Below, piece after piece: positions 1 through 7,642 of a stretch of DNA of 64,000 bases. Positions within the stretch are counted from its first letter, which is position 1, and every line of letters starts with the position of its first letter. The notes beneath the pieces were generated by a model. It saw only the letters and a list, made by a program, of their open reading frames with translations. It was not told the origin of the DNA and searched no databases. This DNA is from Novipirellula herctigrandis (GTDB lineage: Bacteria > Planctomycetota > Planctomycetia > Pirellulales > Pirellulaceae): NCBI GenBank assembly GCA_007859835.1, contig SJPJ01000001.1:4128623-4192622 (forward strand). Reading direction: 5' to 3'. The position numbers and the translations under genes are program-made.

Positions 1-96
1 ATCCAATTCACCTGCCCAAAGCGGAGAAACCGATGCAATTGCGCCGGTAACAAACGAAAGCTGCTGAAGAAATCCACGACGGTTTGAGGGGATCAT
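1..96 (-). CDS. Partial CDS: N-terminus of a Tat-exported protein
   Basis: An open frame runs leftwards from an ATG at 94-96 to the window edge, giving 32 residues. It begins MIPSNRRGFLQQL and continues with a hydrophobic stretch ending in small residues (SPLWAGE). The twin-arginine RRGFLQ motif and short h-region are what planctomycete Tat-exported DUF1501, oxidoreductase or sulfatase-type proteins look like, but the mature part is outside the window, so the product cannot be named. No clear Shine-Dalgarno site is seen. It is divergent from the thioredoxin-protease gene, across an AT-rich gap of about 270 bp that must hold both promoters. Confidence 0.6.
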   Translation of the reverse strand, partial: MIPSNRRGFLQQLSFVTGAIASVSPLWAGELD

Positions 97-363
97 AGAA
101 ATGTTTCCCGGTAGGAGTAGCGACAAAAGGGAGGGAACAACCTTTATATCAGCCTCCATTTGCGAAACAACAATTTCTAGAAAAACTGCCGTGAAACTGA
201 AAAAAAACTCAAGTTCGGTCCTCTAAAACACCATTGCCCTTGCCATCACAGTGCCATTTCACGCACGATGGTCGACGCTAAGGGAACGACGTGATCGGGC
301 AAGGAAGCGCGAGACAACCCATCGTTCCACCAAACTCCACAAACGTCCATGGAGGGACGATTC

Positions 364-1734
364 GTGAAGAAGGCTTTATTCGCTGTGGCGATAGTGTTTG
401 CAATTGCTGTTTCGGATGCACCGAGTGCATCGGCAGCCAACGCGATCTTGATTGATTTCTCATCTGCACATTGCCCACCTTGCAGGGCGATGCAACCGAT
501 CATCAGCCGCCTCGAACAATCGGGCGTTCCAGTACGTCACGTCAACGTGGAAACCGAGCAAGACCTTGCTCGACGCTACGGCATCCGCCAAACACCAACC
601 TTTGTTGTCGTTTCCGATGGCAAAGAAGTCACGCGATTGGTCGGCATGCAATCTTTACAGGATCTGCAATCGGCACTGGCAACCAATCCCGGTGGCCCCT
701 TGGTTCCAACCCGATCACAAGCAAAATCATTTGAACAATTCCCATCGCCTCAGACTCGCTTGGCACCAATGGGCGCGTTTGCCCCATCCAATCAAACACT
801 CACTGCAGCGTCGACCATGGGCGCATCACCGTCGGTAGAAACGATGCCAAGCATCCGCTTGGCAGATGCTGTCGAACGAGCCCAAGCCGCAACCGTTCGG
901 CTGCGTGTCCACGACGGACGAGGCTACGGTGCTGGCACAGGAACCATTGTTGATACCCATGGCGAAGAAGCACTTGTATTGACTTGCGGCCATTTGTTCC
1001 GTGAAACCAAAGGACAGGGTAAAATCGAAGTAGACCTGTTTGTCGGTGGCGAAACTCGCACGGTACTCGGCCAAGTCATCGATTATGATGCCGAGGACCG
1101 TGACATCGCGTTGGTCGCAATTCGCCCTGGTTTTCCCATTGAACCGGTCCAAGTTATCACATCCGGAACCCAGGTCAGTACGGGGCAAACCGCGTTCAGC
1201 TTTGGTTGTGATCGTGGCGACGACCCTTCACGACGAGACACCCGTATCACCGGCGTTGACAAGTACAACCAACACCTAGGCGTTTCGAATCTTGAAATTC
1301 AAGGAGCACCGATCGATGGCCGAAGCGGTGGCGGTCTATTTGACGAACAAGGACGTTTGATCGGCGTTTGCAATGCAGCAGACTACAAGGGCGATGTCGG
1401 CATCTATGCTGGCCCTGGTACCGTTCATTGGCAATTCGACCGAGTGAACCTAGCCCATCTATATAGCCCCAAAGCAGACCCGATAGCAGCACAAACTTCG
1501 GGACAAGGGCAATCAGCACCACCAGAGCGTATGGTCAGTTTGCCCAACGACTCCGTCATGCCTGCTGGGCTTCCCCTATCAGCGATGCAGCCGTCGGCAA
1601 TCGCAGAGAACTCCGATCAAGAAGTGATCGTGATTGTCCGGGACCGAAGAAATCCAGCGAATCAATCGCAAGTGATGACGGTCGCGGAGCCGACCGCCGA
1701 ATTCATGCAGATGATCGAACGTTACGCTCGATAG
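364..1734 (+). CDS. Secreted thioredoxin-like / trypsin-like serine protease fusion
   Basis: A signal peptide (KKALF...SASA, about 24 residues) is followed by a thioredoxin fold with CPPC at residues 37-40 and the cis-Pro loop TPTF. A Pro/Ser-rich linker leads to a chymotrypsin-type domain. The triad is visible as H210 (CGHLF), D247 (DRDIAL) and S321 (GRSGGG). The last 90 residues are low complexity. I place the start at GTG 364 because GGAGGG sits 7 bases upstream at 351-356; the ATG at 349 would overlap that site. The predicted product is a periplasmic or surface protein combining disulfide/redox chemistry with proteolysis, perhaps in envelope protein quality control. Substrate is unknown. 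The domain order is seen in the sequence; the role is inferred. Confidence 0.85.
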   Translation: MKKALFAVAIVFAIAVSDAPSASAANAILIDFSSAHCPPCRAMQPIISRLEQSGVPVRHVNVETEQDLARRYGIRQTPTFVVVSDGKEVTRLVGMQSLQDLQSALATNPGGPLVPTRSQAKSFEQFPSPQTRLAPMGAFAPSNQTLTAASTMGASPSVETMPSIRLADAVERAQAATVRLRVHDGRGYGAGTGTIVDTHGEEALVLTCGHLFRETKGQGKIEVDLFVGGETRTVLGQVIDYDAEDRDIALVAIRPGFPIEPVQVITSGTQVSTGQTAFSFGCDRGDDPSRRDTRITGVDKYNQHLGVSNLEIQGAPIDGRSGGGLFDEQGRLIGVCNAADYKGDVGIYAGPGTVHWQFDRVNLAHLYSPKADPIAAQTSGQGQSAPPERMVSLPNDSVMPAGLPLSAMQPSAIAENSDQEVIVIVRDRRNPANQSQVMTVAEPTAEFMQMIERYAR

Positions 1735-1758
1735 GCTGAGAGGCGACGCCCTGTATGG

Positions 1759-1774
1759 GGTCGCAACAGCGACC
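1759..1774. other. Perfect 6-bp inverted repeat between convergent genes
   Basis: GGTCGC, a 4-base loop and GCGACC lie just after the protease stop and downstream of rplU on the other strand. It could be a weak hairpin terminator for either gene, but no T-run follows on either strand. The rest of the 178-bp gap shows no gene. Confidence 0.3.
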
Positions 1775-1912
1775 AAAGCGATCAACATGTCATTGGCCAA
1801 AGAAGGCATGTCCACCTCATGACCGTAGCGACGGCGAGCTTGTATTCATCACTCGCCTTACGACTGAGTGCCAAACCATCTTGGGGCAATCAGTAATCCG
1901 AAGGACGCTCAA

Positions 1913-2221
1913 CTACGCGATCGATTCGATCTTAACGCGAGTATGAATTTGGCGATGTCCTGTGCGACTCTTGCTGTGCTTGCGTCGACGGAACTTTTGG
2001 ACGTAAATCTTCTTGTCCTTCTTGGGCCCAATCACCGAAGCGGTCACGGTCACGCCATCCACCGTTGGCGAACCGAGTTTCAACCCATCACTGCCGCTGA
2101 TTGCGAGTACCTTATCAAAGGTAATTTCCGAGCCTTGGGAAAGGTCACGAAAGTCGATATCGACCTCCATACCTGGTTCAACACGATATTGGCGGCCACC
2201 ATCAACAACGATAGCGTACAT
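1913..2221 (-). CDS. rplU: 50S ribosomal protein L21 (bL21)
   Basis: The 102-residue product starts MYAIVVDGGRQYRV and has the L21 core with the basic KFRRRKHSKSRTGHRQ segment near the C-terminus, matching bL21 over its whole length. It binds 23S rRNA in the large subunit. In most bacteria rpmA (L27) follows directly, often with obg; here the 178 bp downstream contain no L27-like frame and the next gene is convergent, so rplU stands alone. Upstream, 118 bp separate it from trkH on the same strand, enough for its own promoter. Confidence 0.95.
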   Translation of the reverse strand: MYAIVVDGGRQYRVEPGMEVDIDFRDLSQGSEITFDKVLAISGSDGLKLGSPTVDGVTVTASVIGPKKDKKIYVQKFRRRKHSKSRTGHRQIHTRVKIESIA

Positions 2222-2339
2222 ATTTATACTCTTAAGATTCTGTCAGTAAGCGGTTAATCGAGCGGCGTAGTCTATCGACCAAGCCCGCTCAAGTACAGGC
2301 CTCGAGCCGAAATTGCCTGTCGAAAGTGACCAAAAATTG

Positions 2340-4049
2340 TCAAATACGTCGCCAAAAACTGGGAAAAATCAGCACAAGGACACTAAAAACCTCGACTCGG
2401 CCCAGCATCATTAACCAAACGAACAGCAGTTTCGCTCCCTGACTGAACCGCGAATAGTTCTGGGTTGCCCCCACGACCCCCAATCCGGGGCCGATGTTAT
2501 TGAGCGTTGCCGCGACCGCACTGGCCGAATCGAGCAATTTTTCATCAATCGTCCCTTCGCTCATCAATTCTGAAATCTCTTCCTTCGATTCCTCGATTCG
2601 CTCGACCGCCTCTTGGGGTTGAGACGCTTCGAACTCCGTTATCGCCTGCTCCGTGACTACCCCCCAAGTGCTGTTGGGTTCAAACGTGATCAGTAACAGC
2701 CATGAGAGAACGAAGATCGCTAAAATCATCGTGAAATAGACCAAGATGCCGTGTGCCAAATTCGGATCATCCACGGTCACCCCGCCCACTCTCAGCAAAC
2801 GAACCACTCGCGGACGATGAGCCTTTTCGATTTCGTGGCGAAGAATGTTATAGAACAAAACATGGCGAATGACTTTCAAACCGCCACCGGTGCTGCCCGC
2901 ACATCCGCCGACAAACATAAGCAGCAGCAGAATGCCACGCCCAAAATTGTTCCAACCATCAAAATCGGCTGTGCCGTAACCGGTCGTGGTGATGATCGAG
3001 ACAACTTGGAACATTCCGTTACGAACCGAATCACCGATCGAGCCAAACCCAACATCCCCTGACTGCATGCCAAAGAATACGATTCCCGCCGTGACCGCAA
3101 CAATGACACCAACAAAGGTTCGGAATTCCACGTCACGAAACAACTTGCTCGGTCCACCAATCAGCGTCAGATAAAGCAGCGTAAAGTTGGTCCCCGCCAA
3201 GATCATGAACACGATGGTTGTGTATTCGATCGTTTGGCTGTCAAACCTACCGAGACTGCGGTTGTAGGTACTGAACCCACCGGTCGCCATTGTCCCAAAG
3301 GCGTGACAAAGTGAGTCAAATAGCGACATCCCTTCGACCAAATACACGACGGTCAAAATGGCGTTGAGTGCAATGTAAATGGCGGCGAAAACCAACGCGG
3401 TGTGCTGCATCCGCGGCATGCTGCCCTCTTTGGTTGGCCCCGGCATTTCGGCTCGCATCATCGCTTTGCCCGCTGAACCTTGCCCCAGAATGGCGACGAA
3501 TAAGACCACGATCCCAAGTCCACCAAGGAAGTGGGTCCATGACCGCCAAAACAGAATGCAATGGGGAACAAGCCCCGGTGTTTCCAGATCTGATAGCACG
3601 GTTGCCCCGGTCGTGCTAAAACCCGATTGCGATTCAAACATTGATTCAATGAACGTAATCGGCTCACCACTCGCGATTTGCGTTCCACTCAAATAGAAAG
3701 GAAGCGCCCCGAGGACCGTCGCCAATACCCAGCTCAATCCGACAATCGCCATCGCCTCTTTCTGATAAAGGGGGCCGCCGCGATGACGTCTGCCAATCAT
3801 CCAAAGAATCGCCCCGACGACGACACTGATCGCCATGCTCTGAAGCAATCCCGTTACCGCCGCCGTTTCCACCGCAGTGGCCGCGGGTAAGTAAGTCCGG
3901 TCCGCCATTGCAGGAAACGCGAACGGCAAGGCAAAGCTCATCGAGCCGCCAATCAGCATGCAAATGGTGCCGAGCACCCGGAACAGAAGCGGATAATTCA
4001 AAGCAACTTCGTAGAGACGCGAAACGAAAATGAGTGTGACTGGCCGCAC
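2340..4049 (-). CDS. trkH: TrkH/KtrB-type potassium uptake channel subunit
   Basis: This 569-residue multi-spanning membrane protein has the four pore loops of the SKT superfamily: STTGA, ATGGFS, TTTGYG and NNIGPG. Each carries the selectivity-filter glycine, so it should move K+ (possibly with H+ or Na+) inwards. It is longer than a typical TrkH. The extra length is mainly a hydrophilic Glu-rich insert at about 467-510 (AVERIEESKEEISELM), immediately before the fourth pore loop. No trkA/ktrA regulator lies in the window. The start is GTG at 4047-4049. The gene follows the glutamate-synthase-like genes on the same strand after about 200 bp. Confidence 0.93.
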   Translation of the reverse strand: MRPVTLIFVSRLYEVALNYPLLFRVLGTICMLIGGSMSFALPFAFPAMADRTYLPAATAVETAAVTGLLQSMAISVVVGAILWMIGRRHRGGPLYQKEAMAIVGLSWVLATVLGALPFYLSGTQIASGEPITFIESMFESQSGFSTTGATVLSDLETPGLVPHCILFWRSWTHFLGGLGIVVLFVAILGQGSAGKAMMRAEMPGPTKEGSMPRMQHTALVFAAIYIALNAILTVVYLVEGMSLFDSLCHAFGTMATGGFSTYNRSLGRFDSQTIEYTTIVFMILAGTNFTLLYLTLIGGPSKLFRDVEFRTFVGVIVAVTAGIVFFGMQSGDVGFGSIGDSVRNGMFQVVSIITTTGYGTADFDGWNNFGRGILLLLMFVGGCAGSTGGGLKVIRHVLFYNILRHEIEKAHRPRVVRLLRVGGVTVDDPNLAHGILVYFTMILAIFVLSWLLLITFEPNSTWGVVTEQAITEFEASQPQEAVERIEESKEEISELMSEGTIDEKLLDSASAVAATLNNIGPGLGVVGATQNYSRFSQGAKLLFVWLMMLGRVEVFSVLVLIFPSFWRRI

Positions 4050-4251
4050 AGCTTAGCGACATATCCTACCATTTCGTAGTGCGGTGCGATCTCAAGCGAA
4101 GCCGGCTACCGCTCCGTTTGCGTTCGCCCGCTCCCGTTGGCCGCTAGAATCGTGTCATGATCACATCAATTTCAGCGACAACCGATGTAGCGCCGCACCT
4201 GGCACCAAGCTTTTCATAACCTATTGTGATACGTTTCTTATCCGCCAAAGC

Positions 4252-5364
4252 CTAGCCGAGTGCCAAAACACCAAGCGTTTTCGCCCACGTCGCACTGAGG
4301 CTGCCCAGCCGTTCATTGTTTGCAACGCTCTGAAGCGACTCGAACAACCCTTCAACACGCTGGATTCGCTCACCAAGTTTACCTTTGGCGAATTCACCCC
4401 AACGCGGATCATATTGATGGGAGGTCGGGGAAGAGTAACTTAATGTCGCATCCTTGCCGGTCATGTGTGTCTCGTGAATGAGTTCGTTACACCATGAATC
4501 TACGGCGACCGCCGACGCCCCCAAAGCAATGAGCTTGACGGCATCATCGGGTGACACTTTCCCGGGAACCACCCACAGCGGAACCGTATTGGCTTTGGCT
4601 GCGTCCATCACATAACGTGCCCGGCGGGTCAATGCGGCTAATTCGAGTCCCTCAAGCGATATTTCATCGAGTCGCAGAATAATGCCATCGGGATGAGTGG
4701 CAACGATCGCAGGCAATTCCTTTTCCAATCGGTAAGGCCCCAATGAAATGAAGACTGCCGCAGAATCCACGAGTCGACGAAGTTGCTCGACTTTGGTTTC
4801 GAGGTGTTCGATCGACACAACATCGGGCGGAAAGGTCGCCGCGGGAACCCAGCTGCCGCCCGCAACAGGCGATGTCGTCGGCGTCGCTTCCCATCGTTGT
4901 ATTTGCGATGGCGAATAGGCAAATCGTCCGGATACGTCTCGCTGTATTGATAGCCGAAGATCCACGACGGATGAGCCGTCAAAGTCCCCGACGGTCAAAC
5001 CGTAGCGTTCCGAGCGATAAGGCAACATACGTGGATAGCTGCGATGCACCGTCGTGTCTTCTCCGTCAACCGACTCTGAATCTCGGCCGCTATGGAAAAC
5101 GGGCTCACAATCAGGCCCCGCCAAGTCGCTCCGCAATGCAGCAACCAACACGCCAAGTTCACCAACACCGACGGCTAGGTTGTCCGCTTGATCGGCTGTC
5201 ACTTCGTGCCACGGCGGATCGTACCAAAACAGCGGCAAAGGCAGCGGAACCGACGCCCCAAATTTCCGACGTATCTCACTACGCACGGGATTGAGGCTCC
5301 CACCGGTCCAAGGTGTGTTGGTCGGCGGCGGCAATAGATGCAATGGAGAGAGTCGCTGTTTCAT
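4252..5364 (-). CDS. Stand-alone glutamate synthase FMN-domain protein (GlxD-like)
   Basis: The 370-residue protein resembles the FMN-binding (beta/alpha)8 domain of the glutamate synthase large subunit. The recognisable C-terminal part reads LWVVPGKVSPDDAVKLIALG followed by ASAVAVDSW, equivalent to the phosphate-binding strand-loop of GltB. The Cys cluster that binds 3Fe-4S in GltB (CPVG region) is not visible. The frame is open upstream to 5463, but that part overlaps the preceding gene; the ATG at 5364 lies 4 bases after that gene's TAA and gives a sensible N-terminus (MKQRLSPLHLL). It is probably co-translated with the GXGXG protein. By analogy with rhizobial GlxC-GlxD, the pair may act in transfer of ammonia or amino groups, but the amidotransferase partner is absent. 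Confidence 0.7.
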   Translation of the reverse strand: MKQRLSPLHLLPPPTNTPWTGGSLNPVRSEIRRKFGASVPLPLPLFWYDPPWHEVTADQADNLAVGVGELGVLVAALRSDLAGPDCEPVFHSGRDSESVDGEDTTVHRSYPRMLPYRSERYGLTVGDFDGSSVVDLRLSIQRDVSGRFAYSPSQIQRWEATPTTSPVAGGSWVPAATFPPDVVSIEHLETKVEQLRRLVDSAAVFISLGPYRLEKELPAIVATHPDGIILRLDEISLEGLELAALTRRARYVMDAAKANTVPLWVVPGKVSPDDAVKLIALGASAVAVDSWCNELIHETHMTGKDATLSYSSPTSHQYDPRWGEFAKGKLGERIQRVEGLFESLQSVANNERLGSLSATWAKTLGVLALG

Positions 5365-5368
5365 CGTT

Positions 5369-6133
5369 TTAACGCCAATTGGGCACCACTTCGCCGCGCT
5401 GCGTTGCTTCGGCTCGCAACATTGCTTCGGGAACGATTCGTCGAAACTCCTTCGCATCGCCACGAATCGATGCGTTAATCAGCAGCAACCCCAAACGCAG
5501 CTCTTCTCGTTTTCGCAGCGGGGCTTCGGTGACACCATCGGCCAAACTCTTGACATTGCCTCGAATGAAGACTGTCACATTGTTCATTGCGTCACCCAGC
5601 CGGCTGCCTGCATCGCCACCGATTACGATCATTCCTCCGAGTGCACCGACGCCTGCTTCGTCCCCTACATTACCACGCACGAAGATACTGCCTGAACGCA
5701 TCCCCGCACCACATCGGTCACCGGCCAAACCGAAGATTGCAAGTGTGCCACCGGTCATTGCAACGCCCGCCCCCGCACCCGCATTGCCGCTAATTCGCAC
5801 CGCGCCGCTACTCATCCCCTCAGCCACTCCGTGCCCCGCGTTACCACTCAGCCGAATGTCGGCTTGGCGGTTGTAGGCGAAAGAGTAGTCGCCTAAATGC
5901 CCTTCAACATGGATACGAACCGGATGATTTAATCGCATCATCGCAGCATGCTGGCCGCTCGCACCAAGGACTTGAATTTTGGTTAACTCTTCGTCCGATT
6001 CGCTAGCGGGCACCTTTGTGATTTGTTGACAAAGTTCCTCGTCGGACAAATCAACCATCGAGAAAGCATGCGTCACCCCATTCGACATGAACGCCGAATC
6101 TCTTAACGGGGAACTTGGATCTTTGGACGGCAT
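5369..6133 (-). CDS. GXGXG-motif protein (glutamate synthase domain 3 / GlxC / FwdC-like)
   Basis: The 254-residue protein has a central right-handed beta-helix made of repeated Gly-rich turns (GNAGHGVAEG, GNAGAGAGVAM, GDRCGAGM, GNVGDEAGVGALGG, GDAGSRLGDA). This is the fold of GltB domain 3 and of formylmethanofuran dehydrogenase subunit C. Rhizobial GlxC is the closest architecture I can name; FwdC-like function in C1 metabolism is the alternative, but no other formyltransferase/hydrolase subunit is nearby. It sits between gdh and the FMN-domain gene on the same strand, favouring nitrogen metabolism. Two 18-bp direct repeats lie immediately upstream of the start codon. Confidence 0.75.
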   Translation of the reverse strand: MPSKDPSSPLRDSAFMSNGVTHAFSMVDLSDEELCQQITKVPASESDEELTKIQVLGASGQHAAMMRLNHPVRIHVEGHLGDYSFAYNRQADIRLSGNAGHGVAEGMSSGAVRISGNAGAGAGVAMTGGTLAIFGLAGDRCGAGMRSGSIFVRGNVGDEAGVGALGGMIVIGGDAGSRLGDAMNNVTVFIRGNVKSLADGVTEAPLRKREELRLGLLLINASIRGDAKEFRRIVPEAMLRAEATQRGEVVPNWR

Positions 6134-6135
6134 GG

Positions 6136-6171
6136 TGATCTGATTGCGGTTGTTGATCTGATTGCGGTTGG
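6136..6171. repeat. Two 18-bp direct repeats at a translation start
   Basis: Units 6136-6153 and 6154-6171 differ only at the last base (TGATCTGATTGCGGTTGT/G). They occupy the leader of the minus-strand GXGXG gene, ending 2 bases from its ATG, where a ribosome-binding site would be expected. Confidence 0.9.
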
Positions 6172-6266
6172 TGGAATCGCGGCACGAAAAGGAAACGCCG
6201 CTCGGTTATTGTATCATCGAACAATCGATTGAGGTAATTCCAAAACGACTCATCCGCCCACGGCTA

Positions 6267-7508
6267 TCAAATCATTCCCGCCAACTCGGTCGCCCGATGC
6301 ACCCGCGCGATGCCAATCATGTAGGCGGCCGTCCGCAACGAAACATTGTGTTTTTTCGCAGTTTCCCATATTGTTTCAAACGCTTCATTCATCGTGTGGT
6401 CAAGTTCCTGGCGGACCCGATCGAGTGACCAACGGTAATGCTGACGGTTTTGAACCCACTCAAAATAGCTGACCGTTACTCCGCCTGCATTGGCTAGGAT
6501 ATCGGGCAGTACGATCACACCACGCTCCTGTAGCACGATGTCTGCTTGCGGCAAAATCGGGCCATTCGCAGCTTCGATGATCACCTTGGCACGAATATCG
6601 TCAACATTTTCTTCGGTGATCACGCCTCCAAGCGCTGCCGGAATCAAGACCGAAACGTCCTCGAGGTTTAGCAACGCATCCCGCGGAAGTACCTCGCATG
6701 GCTCAAAACCTTCGATGAACCCCTTGGGGTGTTTCATCGTGTGACGCAACAATTCCCGCACCTCCAATCCCTCCGGATTGTAATAGGTACCGGTGACGTC
6801 GCTGACCGCGACGATTGGAAATTGAGCTTCGCTTAGAAATTTTGCTGCATGTGTTCCCACATTTCCGAATCCTTGGATGGCAATGTTTGTGGCTTCCGGT
6901 TTCATCCCAAGCCGACGAACGAGTTTGACGGTCAATGTTCCGACGCCACGACCGGTTGCTTCTTCTCGCCCGCGTGCTCCGTATTCTTCGACCGGCTTTC
7001 CGGTAATCACAGCGGGATTGAACCCGTGATACTTTTCCCATTGATTGCGAAACCAAGACATCACCAGATGATCGGTCCCCATGTCAGGAGCAGGAATGTC
7101 AGAATCAGGACCTACGACATCATGAATTTGGTCCACAAAGGCACGCGTTAATCGTTCGATTTCTCGTTCGGATAGCCGAGTAGGATCCACTCCGATCCCG
7201 CCCTTTGCACCACCATAGGGCAGATTCACCACAGCCGTTTTCCAAGTCATCAAACAGGCAAGCGAACGTACTTCGTCGAGGTCTACTTTTGGATGAAATC
7301 GCAAACCACCTTTCATCGGCCCACGCGCGCTATCATGCTGAACGCGGAAACCAACGAAGTTGGCTAATTGCCCATTGTCCATTTCGATCGAAACTTGGAC
7401 TTGGATTTCGCGATTCGGCATCAGCAACGCTTCACGCATGGCAGGGTCAATTTTCAAGTGCTCTGCCGCGGCATCAAAAAAGATTTGGGTTGCTTCGAAC
7501 GCTCGCAT
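6267..7508 (-). CDS. gdhA: Glutamate dehydrogenase (Glu/Leu/Phe/Val dehydrogenase family)
   Basis: The 413-residue protein is a full-length hexameric-type GDH. It carries GPMKGGLRFHP and PYGGAKGGIGVDP (substrate and catalytic lysines), PDMGT, the NAD(P)-binding GFGNVGTHAAKFL and the C-terminal PDILANAGGVTVSYFEW. It interconverts glutamate and 2-oxoglutarate plus ammonium. Cofactor preference cannot be read with certainty. It is the first gene of a minus-strand nitrogen set followed by the GXGXG and FMN glutamate-synthase-like genes, which suggests a shared role in ammonium or glutamate handling. The start is ATG at 7506-7508. Confidence 0.96.
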   Translation of the reverse strand: MRAFEATQIFFDAAAEHLKIDPAMREALLMPNREIQVQVSIEMDNGQLANFVGFRVQHDSARGPMKGGLRFHPKVDLDEVRSLACLMTWKTAVVNLPYGGAKGGIGVDPTRLSEREIERLTRAFVDQIHDVVGPDSDIPAPDMGTDHLVMSWFRNQWEKYHGFNPAVITGKPVEEYGARGREEATGRGVGTLTVKLVRRLGMKPEATNIAIQGFGNVGTHAAKFLSEAQFPIVAVSDVTGTYYNPEGLEVRELLRHTMKHPKGFIEGFEPCEVLPRDALLNLEDVSVLIPAALGGVITEENVDDIRAKVIIEAANGPILPQADIVLQERGVIVLPDILANAGGVTVSYFEWVQNRQHYRWSLDRVRQELDHTMNEAFETIWETAKKHNVSLRTAAYMIGIARVHRATELAGMI

Positions 7509-7642
7509 CTATCGGTCACTCCAATGATGAAGAAAAAAACATCATGCAATAGAATAGCACGACTGGAAGTCCCCCTAAGAGCAGCGACAGATGTCAGCCC
7601 TTTCCTGCAATCCCGTTTCGTGCAATACCTTACAGTGCAATC

